In this document: piece after piece, positions 9,583-20,514 of the stretch
How the letters are laid out: every line of letters starts with the position of its first letter
Position numbering within the stretch: the stretch's first letter is position 1
Source of the DNA: Peribacillus asahii
GTDB lineage: Bacteria > Bacillota > Bacilli > Bacillales > DSM-1321
DNA length: 64,000 nt
Assembly: GCF_004006295.1 (NCBI RefSeq)
Contig: NZ_CP026095.1
Coordinates: 3,396,001 to 3,460,000 of the forward strand
Direction: 5' to 3'
The notes under the pieces: generated by a model
What the model was told of the DNA's origin: nothing
Databases searched by the model: none
Seen by the model: the letters and a program-made list of their open reading frames with translations, nothing else
Program-made: the position numbers and the translations under genes

Positions 9583-10017
9583 TACTTCCTCACAATATTC
9601 ATCAAAATACGATTGAAGCTTTTCAACAACAGACATTGGATGATGTCCTTCAATTTCATGACGTTCTACCATCTTTAAAATTTTCCCGTCTTTCAATAGG
9701 GCAAATGATGGCGATGATGGCGGATATCCTTCAAAATATTCACGAGCGCGTGCCGTAGCCTCTTTATCTTGACCCGCAAAGACAGTGACAAATTGATCAG
9801 GGCGTTTATCATGGTGCATCGCATATGCCGCAGCAGGACGAGCAATTCCACCTGCACAGCCACAAACGGAGTTTACCATAACAAGTGTCGTTCCCTTTTG
9901 TGCTAACGCCTCGTTTACTTCTTCTGTTGTTTTTAATTCTGTATATCCAGCTTTCGCAATCTCATCACGTGCTGTTTTTACCACATCATTCATTAAAAAA
10001 TTAAAATCCATTCCCAT
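9580..10017 (-). CDS. brxB: Bacilliredoxin BrxB (YqiW)
   Basis: 145-residue DUF1094/BrxA-BrxB thioredoxin-like protein that removes bacillithiol from S-bacillithiolated proteins after oxidative stress. The redox motif CGC is present in [16 protein letters not shown] (near residue 53), and the conserved [19 protein letters not shown] and [13 protein letters not shown] segments follow. Start chosen at ATG 10015-10017 (MGMDFN), 7 bases from AAGGGG; two other in-frame ATGs lie within 6 bases either side. Single-gene unit. Confidence 0.92.
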   Translation of the reverse strand: MGMDFNFLMNDVVKTARDEIAKAGYTELKTTEEVNEALAQKGTTLVMVNSVCGCAGGIARPAAAYAMHHDKRPDQFVTVFAGQDKEATARAREYFEGYPPSSPSFALLKDGKILKMVERHEIEGHHPMSVVEKLQSYFDEYCEEV

Positions 10018-10178
10018 CTCCATACCCCTTCCATATTCGTTTCTCCTCTATCATAACAATTGATTTTCATCGATTCAATTAATTTACTTAAGAAAAGCAA
10101 AAGCGCCTTCGTTGCCCCCTGCACATGCTGGCAGTCAGTCCACTACAATATATTAAAATACTTTCTGATTTGACAAAG

Positions 10179-10213
10179 AAAAAGGGACTCCCATCAGCTG
10201 TAGAGTCCCCTTC
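10179..10213 (-). terminator. Terminator of the mutA-mutB-meaB operon
   Basis: Stem AAGGGGACTC / GAGTCCCTTT closing a 12-base loop, with a T-rich flank on the minus strand, begins a few bases after the meaB stop. Confidence 0.9.
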
Positions 10214-10215
10214 CC

Positions 10216-11343
10216 TTATTTCTTTTCAAAAGTGTCTAAAAACGTTTGAAATACTTCTTGAACGGCTTTTGTAATCGTTTGATCCCCTGCCATGATTTGA
10301 TTTTCAAGGACAGGCAACAATTGCTTAATCGTACTATTCTTATAAAACAGTTGATGAAGTTGACTATTAATTAAGGAATGGAACCACTCTCTCGATTGCA
10401 TTCTTCTTCGATCTTCAAATACTCCTGATTGCTTCGTTGTTTCAGAAAACTCCTGCAACATATTCCAAACATCATCAATGCCTTTACCTGTAACGGCAGA
10501 GCATGTCAGAGCTTTAGACATCCAGCCTTTTGTTACAGGCTGTAAGAAATGAAGAATTCGGCTGTACTCCGATCGCGTTTTGATAGCACGTGGAAGATTA
10601 TCTCCATCTGCTTTATTCACAACGATGCCATCAACCAATTCCATAATTCCCTTTTTCATCCCTTGCAGCTCATCACCTGCTCCAGTTAGTGCAAGCATCA
10701 TGAAAAAGTCAACCATCCCACGAACAATCGCTTCACTTTGTCCAACCCCAACTGTTTCAATAAGGATAACATCGAAACCAGCTGCCTCACAAAGAAGCAT
10801 TGTTTCACGCGTTTTCCGATGAACCCCACCTAAAGTTCCTTCAGATGGAGAAGGGCGAATGAAAGCGCGAGGATTTCTCGCCAGCTCTTCCATTCTTGTT
10901 TTATCTCCTAGAATACTGCCGCCATTTACAGATGAGCTTGGATCGACAGCAAGTACAGCTACTTTATGACCTAAGCTGCATAAATAGGTTCCAAAGGCTT
11001 CAATAAACGTACTTTTTCCAGCCCCCGGCACACCGGAAATCCCGATTCGTAAAGATTTCCCCGTGTGCGGCAAAATAGATTGCAATAGCTCTTGAGCCAG
11101 CTCAAAATGATGCGCTGCGTTACTTTCAATTAGAGTAATTCCTTTTGCAAGTTTCGCACGTTCTCCTTTGAGAATACCTGCTTTAATATCCGGTATCGAA
11201 ATGGATTCCCTTTGTTTTTTAACAAAACGGTTTTTCGACGCTTGATTGTGGTCGGCAGCTAACTCGACCCCTTTCATAATTGAAGAATTAAAACCTTCGG
11301 GATTATTTGGGTCAACCCATTCCGGTTTTTTATCTTCGCTCAT
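10216..11343 (-). CDS. meaB: Methylmalonyl-CoA mutase-associated G protein chaperone
   Basis: 375-residue MeaB/ArgK P-loop GTPase that gates B12 cofactor loading and protects methylmalonyl-CoA mutase. The P-loop GVPGAGKST is near residue 105, followed by AVDPSS, the ETVGVGQSE switch region and the NKADGD base-recognition motif. Its ATG overlaps the stop of mutB (TAATG), so translation is coupled and the stoichiometry fixed. The N-terminal 50 residues are poorly conserved in the family; a later start cannot be excluded. Confidence 0.95.
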   Translation of the reverse strand: MSEDKKPEWVDPNNPEGFNSSIMKGVELAADHNQASKNRFVKKQRESISIPDIKAGILKGERAKLAKGITLIESNAAHHFELAQELLQSILPHTGKSLRIGISGVPGAGKSTFIEAFGTYLCSLGHKVAVLAVDPSSSVNGGSILGDKTRMEELARNPRAFIRPSPSEGTLGGVHRKTRETMLLCEAAGFDVILIETVGVGQSEAIVRGMVDFFMMLALTGAGDELQGMKKGIMELVDGIVVNKADGDNLPRAIKTRSEYSRILHFLQPVTKGWMSKALTCSAVTGKGIDDVWNMLQEFSETTKQSGVFEDRRRMQSREWFHSLINSQLHQLFYKNSTIKQLLPVLENQIMAGDQTITKAVQEVFQTFLDTFEKK

Positions 11344-13535
11344 TAGTTTACTACTTCCTCATAGCCTAGACGTTTATATACTTCTTGGAGCACTTTTTTA
11401 GCTGCTTGCGGAATAACCGTACCCGGTCCGAAAATGGCAGAAGCTCCATTCGCTAACAAGTAATCATAGTCTTGAGCCGGGATAACACCACCAACGATAA
11501 TGACGATATCTTCACGGCCTAATTTTTTCAATTCAGCTGCAAGCTGTGGCAATAACGTTTTATGACCGGCAGCAAGTGAACTCATACCAACAACGTGAAC
11601 GTCATTTTCCACCGCTTGAAGCGCTGTTTCTTCCGGCGTTTGGAATAGAGGTCCGATATCAACGTCATATCCTAAATCGGCAAAGCCTGTGCTGACTACT
11701 TTCGCTCCACGATCGTGACCATCTTGCCCCATTTTCGCCATTAATAGACGAGGACGACGACCTTCTTGCTCAAGGAACTCTTCCGTCATTTGAATAACTT
11801 CTTGAATTTCATCTTCTTTAGAATATGCTTCGCTGTATACACCGCTGATAGAGCGAATTGTTGCTTTATGACGGCCTGCAACTTCTTCAATCGCATCTGA
11901 AATTTCACCAAGAGAAGCGCGAACGCGAGCTGCTTGAACAGCAAGCTCAAGTAAGTTTCCTTCACCTGTTTTAGCTGCTTCTGTTAAAGCTTTCAATGCC
12001 GCATCTACTTGTGCTTGGTCGCGGTTTGCACGCAATTCAGCTAAGCGGTTGAGTTGGCTTTCACGAACCGCTGTGTTATCAATATCCAAAATTTCAATTG
12101 GATCTTCTTTTTTCAAGCGGTATTTATTCACACCAACAATTGTTTCTTCTTGAGAATCGATTTTCGCTTGACGTTTTGCAGCAGCTTCTTCAATTCTCAT
12201 TTTTGGAATGCCTGTTTCAATCGCTTTAGCCATTCCGCCTAAATCTTCAATTTCTTCAATTAAAGCCCACGCTCTGTCAATTAGCTCGTTTGTTAATGCT
12301 TCTACATAGTAAGAACCAGCCCAAGGGTCAATAACCTTTGTAATGTTTGTTTCTTCTTGTAGATAAAGCTGCGTATTACGTGCAATACGAGCCGAGAAGT
12401 CTGTTGGTAGAGCGATGGCTTCATCCAATGCATTGGTATGCAAGGATTGTGTATGACCAAGCGCTGAAGCATGCGCCTCGATTAATGTACGAACAACGTT
12501 GTTAAACGGATCTTGCTCTGTTAAGCTCCATCCAGATGTTTGTGAATGCGTTCTTAATGCTAACGCTTTATCGTTCTTTGGATCGAACTGTTTCATCAAT
12601 TTAGCCCAAATGAAACGACCTGCTCTCATTTTCGCTACTTCCATGTAGTAGTTCATACCGATTGCCCAGAAGAAAGAAAGACGTGGAGCAAATTTATCAA
12701 TATCAATGCCCGCTTTCATACCTGTACGCGCATATTCAAGACCATCTGCCAGCGTATAAGCAAGCTCGATATCAGCTGGTGCTCCCGCTTCTTGCAAGTG
12801 GTAACCTGAGATTGAGATACTGTTGAATTTAGGCATGTATTTTGACGTATATTCAAAAATATCTGCAATGATTTTCATAGACATTTCTGGTGGATAAATA
12901 TACGTATTACGTACCATATATTCTTTTAAAATATCATTTTGAATCGTACCAGACAGTTTATCTTGTGTAACCCCTTGTTCTTCAGCTGTTACAATATAAA
13001 AAGCAAGAATCGGCAACACGGCACCATTCATTGTCATCGATACAGACATTTTATCGAGTGGAATACCATCAAACAAGATTTTCATATCAAGAATCGAGTC
13101 AATCGCTACGCCAGCTTTCCCAACGTCACCGACTACTCGTGGATGATCTGAATCATAACCGCGGTGTGTCGCTAAGTCGAACGCAACAGAAAGACCTTTT
13201 TGTCCCATTGCTAAGTTACGACGATAAAACGCATTAGACTCTTCAGCTGTTGAGAATCCAGCATATTGACGAACTGTCCAAGGACGATTTACATACATCG
13301 AAGGATATGGTCCACGTGTAAATGGAGCGATTCCAGGTACGCTGTCCATATGCTCTAAGTTTTGATTATCCTCTTGAACGTAAAGTGATTTCACCTTAAT
13401 TTGTTCATTTGTTTCAAATAAAAGGTTATCGATATTTTGGCCAACTGCCGCTTCTGCTTGTTTCTTCCAAGTTTCTACTGACCCTTGTGCAGAAGCTTTT
13501 GCTGGATTGATTTTTGAAAAATTAGGTTTTGTCAT
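11343..13535 (-). CDS. mutB: Methylmalonyl-CoA mutase, large (catalytic, B12-binding) subunit
   Basis: 730-residue subunit catalysing the adenosylcobalamin-dependent rearrangement of methylmalonyl-CoA to succinyl-CoA. The N-terminal TIM barrel (conserved [18 protein letters not shown] and [21 protein letters not shown]) is followed by a C-terminal cobalamin domain from about residue 595 with the base-off motif DGHDRGAK and GG near 695. Length is normal. It starts one base after the mutA stop with GGGGGTGA inside the mutA tail. With mce and the carboxyltransferase at 3381-5350 it completes the propionyl-CoA to succinyl-CoA route. Confidence 0.96.
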   Translation of the reverse strand: MTKPNFSKINPAKASAQGSVETWKKQAEAAVGQNIDNLLFETNEQIKVKSLYVQEDNQNLEHMDSVPGIAPFTRGPYPSMYVNRPWTVRQYAGFSTAEESNAFYRRNLAMGQKGLSVAFDLATHRGYDSDHPRVVGDVGKAGVAIDSILDMKILFDGIPLDKMSVSMTMNGAVLPILAFYIVTAEEQGVTQDKLSGTIQNDILKEYMVRNTYIYPPEMSMKIIADIFEYTSKYMPKFNSISISGYHLQEAGAPADIELAYTLADGLEYARTGMKAGIDIDKFAPRLSFFWAIGMNYYMEVAKMRAGRFIWAKLMKQFDPKNDKALALRTHSQTSGWSLTEQDPFNNVVRTLIEAHASALGHTQSLHTNALDEAIALPTDFSARIARNTQLYLQEETNITKVIDPWAGSYYVEALTNELIDRAWALIEEIEDLGGMAKAIETGIPKMRIEEAAAKRQAKIDSQEETIVGVNKYRLKKEDPIEILDIDNTAVRESQLNRLAELRANRDQAQVDAALKALTEAAKTGEGNLLELAVQAARVRASLGEISDAIEEVAGRHKATIRSISGVYSEAYSKEDEIQEVIQMTEEFLEQEGRRPRLLMAKMGQDGHDRGAKVVSTGFADLGYDVDIGPLFQTPEETALQAVENDVHVVGMSSLAAGHKTLLPQLAAELKKLGREDIVIIVGGVIPAQDYDYLLANGASAIFGPGTVIPQAAKKVLQEVYKRLGYEEVVN

Positions 13536-13536
13536 T

Positions 13537-15399
13537 TTAGTTCACCCCCAGCGCTTGTAATAATTCTGTTAACATGTCAGCTGCATTTGTTTTTACATGA
13601 ACAAACTCTTTCACACCAGCAGCTTGCAATGCTTTTTCCAATTCTTCTGCTTGTTTACCAGCTACATAAATCGTTGTTTCAGGGAAAGCTGCTTTCACAT
13701 CAGCAACAACTTGCTCCGCTAGTTCACCATAAGCTTCGTCACTACCGCATACGCAATAGATTGGAAGTTGTGTTTCTTTCACATAAGCAACTGCTTCTTC
13801 ACTTGTATGACAGCCTTCGCTTGCCACTGTTTCAATCCCGCCTGCAGCAACTAATCCTTTTACAAAATCTACACGAGGTTTATAAGACTTCAATTCTTGT
13901 AATGTAATTAAGCCTACTTTCGGAGCTTCGCCATTGTTTTCTTTAAAGGCTGCACTACGTAAACGTAGTTGCTCGAATTGTTCAGCAATACGCTTTAGCT
14001 TAATTGGTGTAATCGAAGTTGGATTATTTACAACAACATAAGATTCCACTTCTGCTGCTTTCGGTGCTTTCACTTCATCAGCAGGGTTAGGATATACGTT
14101 TGTACCAATGATGCTTTCTTTTCTTAATGCTGCATTTTGTGCTTTTTTATTGAACACTTCAGCGATTTCTGCTTGAACGATATTTTGTTTAAGTGCTTCA
14201 AGAATGCCGCCCGCTGCATCCACTTCTAAAAACTTCGCCCATGCTTGATCAGCAATCTCATCTGTTAATTGCTCCACATAGAATGAACCGCCTGCAGGGT
14301 CCACTACTTGTGTAATATGCGCTTCTTCTTTCAAAATTAAGTGCGTATTACGAGCAATCCTTTCTGAGAAATCATTTGTTTCACCAAATACATGATCGAA
14401 AGGATTGATTTGTAAATATTGAATACCGCCGATTGCAGCAGCGAAAGCTTGGTTAGCTGTACGTAAGATATTTACATGTTGATCGTATAATGTTTCCGTT
14501 ACTTCCGATGTAAGTGCGTGAATATTCATTTTGAAATGTTCAGAATCTGCTTCAAATGCAGCTGAAAGTCCAGCCCAAAGTCGACGAGCAGCACGTAATT
14601 TAGCTATATTCATGAAATAATTTGAATCAACAGCAAATGAGAATACCATTTTATCTGCAATACTTTCTACAGATAAACCTTGCTTTTGTCCTTCAATCAA
14701 ATATTGCACAGCTACAGCTAGTCCATATGCAAGTTCTTGAACCGCATTAGCTCCACCGTTATGGAAGACAGATGTTTTAATCAAAATTGTTTTTAAGTCT
14801 GCAGAAACTGCTTCATATCCTTGAATCGTTTTTGCCCACTCTGCAAAATAGCTATCTGTATCTTCCGGAATTTGTCCAGTCAATACCCATTCAGCAATTG
14901 CATCTTCAGCAAGAACGCCGCTCACGTTTCCTTCTACTGTTTGGAATTCAGGTAATAAATCTTTTTGCTTTCCTTTTAAATCAATGAAGAAGGGTAAAGA
15001 TTCTAGCGGTAAATCTTTTAATAGTCTTGGCAATCTTGCACCATTTGCTAATAGCTCTACTGGGTACGTAATCGCATTTTGTCCACGATTCAATACAGCT
15101 TTTAAGTTTTCATTTGCTTCCTCTGCTGTCACACCGCTTACTGGCTGACAAGCAAGCCATGGTTGTGTGTGGTAACCTGTTGCAGAAATTCCTCGTGTAT
15201 AAGGAAACAATCCTGGTAATTCGGCTTGTCCTTCACCAGCAGATTGCTGTGTATAAAGGGGCTGTAATACAACACCTTCATAAGTATTCGTTCGTAATTT
15301 ATCAACTGTTTTACCTTTTAAACTCGTTTCAACGGCAACCTTCCACTCTTCCAACGAAGGTTTCGGAAAGGATATATTTTTTACATCTTTCAATTCCAT
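13537..15399 (-). CDS. mutA: Methylmalonyl-CoA mutase, small subunit
   Basis: About 620-residue subunit paralogous to MutB. It keeps the barrel fold ([30 protein letters not shown]) but the C-terminal domain lacks the DxHxxG cobalamin motif, as usual for the non-catalytic subunit. The start is unclear: ATG 15397-15399 (MELKDVKN) best fits the family, ATG 15421-15423 is possible, and neither has a good ribosome binding site. A strong AAGGGAGGG lies further up, before an ATG AAT ACT GAT TGA mini-frame in the same phase. First gene of the mutA-mutB-meaB operon. Confidence 0.92.
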   Translation of the reverse strand: MELKDVKNISFPKPSLEEWKVAVETSLKGKTVDKLRTNTYEGVVLQPLYTQQSAGEGQAELPGLFPYTRGISATGYHTQPWLACQPVSGVTAEEANENLKAVLNRGQNAITYPVELLANGARLPRLLKDLPLESLPFFIDLKGKQKDLLPEFQTVEGNVSGVLAEDAIAEWVLTGQIPEDTDSYFAEWAKTIQGYEAVSADLKTILIKTSVFHNGGANAVQELAYGLAVAVQYLIEGQKQGLSVESIADKMVFSFAVDSNYFMNIAKLRAARRLWAGLSAAFEADSEHFKMNIHALTSEVTETLYDQHVNILRTANQAFAAAIGGIQYLQINPFDHVFGETNDFSERIARNTHLILKEEAHITQVVDPAGGSFYVEQLTDEIADQAWAKFLEVDAAGGILEALKQNIVQAEIAEVFNKKAQNAALRKESIIGTNVYPNPADEVKAPKAAEVESYVVVNNPTSITPIKLKRIAEQFEQLRLRSAAFKENNGEAPKVGLITLQELKSYKPRVDFVKGLVAAGGIETVASEGCHTSEEAVAYVKETQLPIYCVCGSDEAYGELAEQVVADVKAAFPETTIYVAGKQAEELEKALQAAGVKEFVHVKTNAADMLTELLQALGVN

Positions 15400-15659
15400 C
15401 TGTAATCGTTTTCTTATGCCCATACTACAATTGAGAACGAATGCTCAATCAGTATTCATAAGAAAACTGCCCTCCCTTCAATTTTTGAATGCCAAACACA
15501 TTCTAACATAAGTGTAAAAGAATAAAAGAAAAAAATGAGCTTGTTATACAATAAGCATAAATCTACATGAATAACATCATTCGAAAATAAGATTCGTTTC
15601 ATACCTGTTATAAAGTACAATATTAATAAATTTACATGTAGTAGAACAACTCTCCTAAA

Positions 15660-15688
15660 ATAATACGAAAAAACTGAAAATTTGTCGA
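15660..15688 (-). promoter_or_regulatory. Candidate sigma-A promoter for the mut operon
   Basis: On the minus strand TCGACA and TATTAT are spaced by exactly 17 bases (each 5 of 6 to consensus). This would give a leader of about 230 bases before mutA. The leader holds a hairpin (ATTGAG / CTCAAT at about 15427-15448) and the short MNTD frame. Predicted by eye only. The gap 15424-15768 otherwise holds the bkdB terminator and no convincing gene. Confidence 0.45.
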
Positions 15689-15740
15689 TTACTCTTTTAA
15701 AATTTCCTTTATTTTTTATAAAAAAAGTTGATAACATAGC

Positions 15741-15767
15741 AAAAAACCAGCGAAAACTGGTTTTTTA
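15741..15767 (-). terminator. Terminator of the bkd operon
   Basis: AAAAAACCAG / CTGGTTTTTT, 10-bp arms around a 7-base loop, immediately after the bkdB stop. It separates bkd from the mut operon. Confidence 0.95.
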
Positions 15768-15768
15768 A

Positions 15769-17022
15769 TCAAAAAATGGATGTATTTTCTTTTGAAAACC
15801 CTTCGACAATTTTCTTCACCCTTGCTAAAAAACGACCACAAATTAAACCATCTAATACACGATGATCCAACGACAAACATAAATTCACCATATGTCGAAC
15901 AGCAATCATATCATCTATAATTACCGGACGTTTGACAATTGTTTCAACTTGGACAATAGCTGCCTGGGGATAATTAATAATTCCCATCGATTGGACAGAA
16001 CCAAACGAACCTGTATTGTTCACTGTAAAAGTGCCGCCTTGACTTTCTTCCTGTGTAAGTTTACCTGTACGTACTTTTTCAGCCAACTCATGAATTTCAC
16101 GGGCAATCCCTTTAATTGATTTTTCATCTGCGTGTTTAATAACAGGTACAAAAAGTGCATCATCCGTCGCTACAGCAATGGAAAGATGGATATCCTTTTT
16201 TTGAATAATCTTATCGCCCGCCCACATCGAATTCATTTCAGGAAACTCGGTTAGCGCTTGAGCGATTGCTTTGACGAAAAAAGCAAAATACGTAAGAGGG
16301 TAACCTTCTTTTTGCAAAAAATTATCTTTTAATGAATTTCGTAACATCACAAGGTTTGTGGCATCAGCTTCAACCATCATCCAAGCATGAGGCGCTTCCT
16401 GCTTACTTTTTTGCATATTGGCTGCAATCGCTTTGCGAACCCCTGTAACAGGAATCTCCCGATCGCCAGCTTCTACTGGTAAAGAGAGAGTTTTACTGGA
16501 TTGTTCTCGAGCTTCTGTTTTCGTAACAGAAGGAGCAACCGCTTCTTGCTTCTCTTGGGGTACATTATTTGCTTCTATAAGGGCTAGCACATCTTTTCTC
16601 GTAATCCGCCCTCCTTTTCCAGACCCCTCCACTTGCGATAAGTCGATTCCATGCTCTTGTGAAAGTTTTAATACAGCTGGTGAGTAACGCATCTTCATCG
16701 AATGCTTTTCCAAGAGGGTATCTTGATGTGCAGGAAGTGATTTCGTACTAGAGCTAGCTATTGTCTGTTTTGGGCTCGCTTCCTCTACTTCAATTAAACA
16801 AATGATTTCATTCACTGCTAATGTTTCCTCTTCTTTAGCGACTAGCTCTTTAATGACACCTGTAAATGACGATGGGATTTCAGCACTTACTTTATCCGTC
16901 ATCACTTCGGCAATTGGACTGTATTTTTGTACGAAATCACCTGGTGTAACGAGCCATTTACTAATCGTTCCTTCTGTTACACTTTCGCCCAGCTGCGGCA
17001 TTTTCATTTGTTCAATCGCCAT
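15769..17022 (-). CDS. bkdB: Branched-chain 2-oxoacid dehydrogenase E2 (lipoamide acyltransferase)
   Basis: 417-residue core subunit of the branched-chain 2-oxoacid dehydrogenase complex. An N-terminal lipoyl domain carries the lipoylated lysine in EVMTDKVSAEI (about residue 44), a flexible Pro/Ala/Ser linker follows, then the peripheral-subunit-binding domain (RYSPAVLKLSQEHGIDLSQV, 110-145) and the acyltransferase domain with catalytic LDHRVLDG near residue 390. GGAGGAG precedes the ATG. Last gene of bcd-lpdV-bkdAA-bkdAB-bkdB. Confidence 0.96.
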   Translation of the reverse strand: MAIEQMKMPQLGESVTEGTISKWLVTPGDFVQKYSPIAEVMTDKVSAEIPSSFTGVIKELVAKEEETLAVNEIICLIEVEEASPKQTIASSSTKSLPAHQDTLLEKHSMKMRYSPAVLKLSQEHGIDLSQVEGSGKGGRITRKDVLALIEANNVPQEKQEAVAPSVTKTEAREQSSKTLSLPVEAGDREIPVTGVRKAIAANMQKSKQEAPHAWMMVEADATNLVMLRNSLKDNFLQKEGYPLTYFAFFVKAIAQALTEFPEMNSMWAGDKIIQKKDIHLSIAVATDDALFVPVIKHADEKSIKGIAREIHELAEKVRTGKLTQEESQGGTFTVNNTGSFGSVQSMGIINYPQAAIVQVETIVKRPVIIDDMIAVRHMVNLCLSLDHRVLDGLICGRFLARVKKIVEGFSKENTSIF

Positions 17023-17045
17023 ATTACTCCTCCTTCTGCGCAGAT

Positions 17046-18029
17046 TTAATACTCAGCTAGCTCACGCATCGCTTTTTCTACTTTTTCTGGGTTTACCATA
17101 AAGTATTTCTCCATTGTTGGTGCATAGGGCATCGCTGGAATATCCGGGCCTGCTAATCTCATAATAGGAGCGTCTAAATCAAATAAGCAATATTCTGCAA
17201 TAATGGCAGCCACTTCGCTTATGACACTCCCTTCCTTGTTATCTTCTGTAATAAGCAGAACTTTCCCTGTCTTGACAGCCGCTTCGATAATACTTTCTTT
17301 ATCAAGAGGATAAACTGTACGCAAATCTAAAAGATGAACAGAAATCCCATCACTAGCAAGCTTTTCAGCTGCTTGGAGAGCAAAATGAACACAAAGCCCG
17401 TATGTGATAACAGTAATATCCTCTCCGCTTCGTTTCACATCTGCCTTTCCAATTGGCAATACATAATCATCCGAAGGCACTTCTCCTTTAATCAGACGAT
17501 ACGCTCGTTTATGCTCAAGAAACAGAACAGGATCTTCATCGCGAATCGCCGCTTTCAATAAGCCCTTTACATCATACGGTGTCGATGGCATAATAATTTT
17601 CAAGCCTGGTTGATTAGCAAAGACCGCTTCTACTGATTGCGAATGGTACAGAGCACCGTGAACACCGCCGCCATATGGAGCGCGAATAACAAGTGGACAA
17701 TTCCAATCATTGTTCGACCGGTAACGGATACGTGCCGCTTCCGAAATAATTTGATTGACAGCAGGCATAATAAAATCCGCGAACTGCATCTCTGCAATTG
17801 GCCGCATGCCATACATGGCAGCACCAATTCCAACACCAGCAATGGCTGACTCTGCTAATGGCGTATCGATTACCCTCTCTTCACCAAATTGATCAAATAG
17901 GCCTTGTGTCGCTTTAAATACGCCGCCTTTTTTACCGACATCCTCACCAAGTACAAACACGCGTTCATCTCTTTCCATTTCCTCACGAATAGCGTGTGTA
18001 ACAGCCTCAATATAAGAAATGACTCCCAT
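17046..18029 (-). CDS. bkdAB: Branched-chain 2-oxoacid dehydrogenase E1 beta
   Basis: 327-residue transketolase-like beta subunit. Family landmarks are VFVLGEDVGKKGGVFKATQG near the N-terminus, the DTPLAESAIAGVGIGAA segment that contributes the thiamine-activating glutamate environment, and the C-terminal transketolase domain (GKVLLITEDNKEGSVISEVA). It starts two bases after bkdAA ends and pairs with it to form the E1 heterotetramer that decarboxylates keto acids of Leu, Ile and Val. Confidence 0.96.
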   Translation of the reverse strand: MGVISYIEAVTHAIREEMERDERVFVLGEDVGKKGGVFKATQGLFDQFGEERVIDTPLAESAIAGVGIGAAMYGMRPIAEMQFADFIMPAVNQIISEAARIRYRSNNDWNCPLVIRAPYGGGVHGALYHSQSVEAVFANQPGLKIIMPSTPYDVKGLLKAAIRDEDPVLFLEHKRAYRLIKGEVPSDDYVLPIGKADVKRSGEDITVITYGLCVHFALQAAEKLASDGISVHLLDLRTVYPLDKESIIEAAVKTGKVLLITEDNKEGSVISEVAAIIAEYCLFDLDAPIMRLAGPDIPAMPYAPTMEKYFMVNPEKVEKAMRELAEY

Positions 18030-18031
18030 CT

Positions 18032-19036
18032 TTATTCCTCCCCATATACATGTTTCATCGCATATTCTGGACTTGCATATGGCGCCTGTTCAGCATAATC
18101 TGTTGCTTCATTAACAATTTGCATCACTTCTTCATTCAATTGTTTTTCACGCTCTTCATCCATTACACCGACGTCTTTTAAATATTGGCTAAAGGTAAAC
18201 AAAGCATCCTTTATTTTTGCTTCCGCTACCTCCTCTTGTGTCCGATACACTCGATCATCATCATCGCTTGAATGGGGCGTGAGTCGGTCAGAAACCGTTT
18301 CAATCAATGTCGGACCGTGACCTGCCCGCGCACGATCTGCCGCTTCTTTAACTGCTTGATACACGGCCAACGGATCATTTCCATCAACCGTTACACCTGG
18401 TATTCCATAACCGATAGCACGGTCAGATACATTTTCACACGCTAATTGTTTAGAAATTGGTACGGAAATAGCATACTTATTGTTCTCACACATAAAAATA
18501 ACCGGCAATTTATGAACACTAGCAAAATTGATTCCTTCATGAAAATCCCCTTGATTCGAAGATCCTTCTCCAAACGTCACAAAGGTCACTAATTTTTCCC
18601 GGTTCATTTTACCTGCCAGCGCAATACCAACTGCATGAGGCACTTGTGTTGTTACAGGAGAGGACCCTGTGACAATTCGATTGCGCTTTTGCCCAAAATG
18701 ACCAGGCATTTGTCTACCTCCTGAGTTTGGATCTTCAAGTTTGGCAAATCCTGATAACATTAAATCACGAGCCGTCATCCCAAATGCCAATACAACACCA
18801 ACATCCCGATAATAAGGAAGCACATAATCAAGCTTTCTATCAAGAGCAAATGCAGCTCCTACTTGAGCGGCCTCTTGACCTTGACAAGAAATTACAAATG
18901 GTATTTTCCCTGAACGATTTAACAACCACATCCGTTCATCAATCCGACGAGCAAGAAGCATTGTTCGAAACATATCCAAAACCATTTCATCACTTAAACC
19001 GAGTTTATGGTGTCGTTTCTCAACTTTTCCAACCAT
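18032..19036 (-). CDS. bkdAA: Branched-chain 2-oxoacid dehydrogenase E1 alpha
   Basis: 334-residue thiamine-diphosphate-binding alpha subunit. The ThDP motif runs from GEGSSNQGDFHEG (near residue 155) to NNKYAIS. The phosphorylatable-loop equivalent HSSDDDDRVYRT near residue 265 is present, as in BCKDH family members. Bacterial length is normal. The preceding gene lpdV ends 22 bases upstream. Confidence 0.95.
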   Translation of the reverse strand: MVGKVEKRHHKLGLSDEMVLDMFRTMLLARRIDERMWLLNRSGKIPFVISCQGQEAAQVGAAFALDRKLDYVLPYYRDVGVVLAFGMTARDLMLSGFAKLEDPNSGGRQMPGHFGQKRNRIVTGSSPVTTQVPHAVGIALAGKMNREKLVTFVTFGEGSSNQGDFHEGINFASVHKLPVIFMCENNKYAISVPISKQLACENVSDRAIGYGIPGVTVDGNDPLAVYQAVKEAADRARAGHGPTLIETVSDRLTPHSSDDDDRVYRTQEEVAEAKIKDALFTFSQYLKDVGVMDEEREKQLNEEVMQIVNEATDYAEQAPYASPEYAMKHVYGEE

Positions 19037-19058
19037 TTAAACCCCTCCCTACAGCCTA

Positions 19059-20480
19059 TTAAAAATGTAATGCTAAGCCATCAACTGCAAGAGCCGCTTC
19101 ACCGATAGCTTCCGATAAACTTGGATGAGGATGAACCGCTGAAGCTATTTCCCACGGAGTTGCATCCAATACTTTTGCAAGACTCGCTTCAGAGATCATA
19201 TCCGTCACATGCGGCCCAATCATATGCACACCTAGCACATCATTCGTCTGTTCATCCGCAATGATTTTAACGAATCCTTCTGTTTCACCATATACAAGTG
19301 CCTTACCAATGGCTTTAAATGGAAAATTCCCGACTTTTATTGTAAATCCTTTTTTCAATGCCTCTTGCTCTGTATAGCCTACACTTGCTATTTCCGGACT
19401 GGCATAAATACATCTTGTAACCCATGAAGGATCTAAAGGTGTGGGCTGCTGTCTTGCTAAATGCTCAACAGCAATAATGCCTTCGCGTGCAGCTACATGT
19501 GCAAGCTGCAATCCCCCGATACAATCTCCTATTGCATAAATATGAGATTCCTTCGTTTGGTACATGCTGTTCGTTGAAATGTAACCTTGTTCAAGGGCAA
19601 TCTCAGTATTTTCTAAACCAATATCAGTTACATTAGCGTCTCGTCCTACGGAAACAAGAATTTTGTCTCCCATATATTCTTGAAGTTCGCCATTCACCTC
19701 TGCCTTAATTGAGACAACTTCTCCTGTTTTCAAGGTTTCAGGTAATACTTTTGCTTCCGTCACAATACGAACCCCTTTTTCCCGAAGAGTACGCATCATT
19801 TCTTTCGCCACTTCTTCATCTTCGTGAGGAAGAATATACGGAGCATACTCAAGGACCGTTACTTGCACCCCGAAATCGTGCAACAGCGAAGCCCACTCTA
19901 CCCCAATGACCCCTCCTCCGATTATAATGATCGACTGTGGCAATGTTTCTAATTGAAGAGCCTCTTCCGATGAAAGGACATACTGACCGTCAATTGATAA
20001 ACCAGGTAATGTTTTTGGCCGAGAGCCCGTCGCAATAATGACATGCTGCGGCAGCAAAATGGCATTATCGCTCCCATCATTCATCTCTACAGAAATAGTC
20101 CCTGGCATGGGGGAAAAAATAGAAGGGCCCAATATTCTGCCCATCCCTTCATACACAGAAATTTTCCCTTGCTTTAATAAATGTTGTACACCGCTGTAGA
20201 GTTTGTTCACAATTCCCTCTTTTCGCTGCTGTACTCTAGCGAAATCTATTCCAACATGGTCCTTTAAAATGCCATATTCTTCACTCTTCTTTACAGTCCT
20301 GTATACTTCCGCACTTCGTAAAAGGGCCTTTGAAGGGATACAGCCGCTATGAAGACAGGTTCCTCCTAATTTTCTCTTTTCAACAACGGCTGTTTTCAAA
20401 CCGAGCTGACTAGCCCGAATAGCGGCAACATAGCCTCCCGTCCCCCCACCTAGAATAACAACATCATACTCCTCTGCCAT
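19059..20480 (-). CDS. lpdV: Dihydrolipoyl dehydrogenase (E3) of the bkd complex
   Basis: 473-residue FAD disulfide oxidoreductase that reoxidises lipoyl groups of BkdB. FAD Rossmann motif VILGGGTGGYVAA (residues 8-20), redox pair in GGTCLHSGCIPSK (near 40-50), second dinucleotide motif IIIGGGVIGVEWA (near 185), and catalytic HPHPSLSE near the C-terminus. Located inside the bkd operon between bcd and bkdAA as in B. subtilis. Confidence 0.95.
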   Translation of the reverse strand: MAEEYDVVILGGGTGGYVAAIRASQLGLKTAVVEKRKLGGTCLHSGCIPSKALLRSAEVYRTVKKSEEYGILKDHVGIDFARVQQRKEGIVNKLYSGVQHLLKQGKISVYEGMGRILGPSIFSPMPGTISVEMNDGSDNAILLPQHVIIATGSRPKTLPGLSIDGQYVLSSEEALQLETLPQSIIIIGGGVIGVEWASLLHDFGVQVTVLEYAPYILPHEDEEVAKEMMRTLREKGVRIVTEAKVLPETLKTGEVVSIKAEVNGELQEYMGDKILVSVGRDANVTDIGLENTEIALEQGYISTNSMYQTKESHIYAIGDCIGGLQLAHVAAREGIIAVEHLARQQPTPLDPSWVTRCIYASPEIASVGYTEQEALKKGFTIKVGNFPFKAIGKALVYGETEGFVKIIADEQTNDVLGVHMIGPHVTDMISEASLAKVLDATPWEIASAVHPHPSLSEAIGEAALAVDGLALHF

Positions 20481-20514
20481 ATTACTCCTCCTTCCTCTTG
20501 TACATATCCTTGAC

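Noticed and set aside
15456..15737. 93-codon open frame on the minus strand between bkdB and mutA
   Set aside because: Composition is that of AT-rich non-coding DNA, it has no ribosome binding site or recognisable family, and it overlaps the likely mut promoter and leader.
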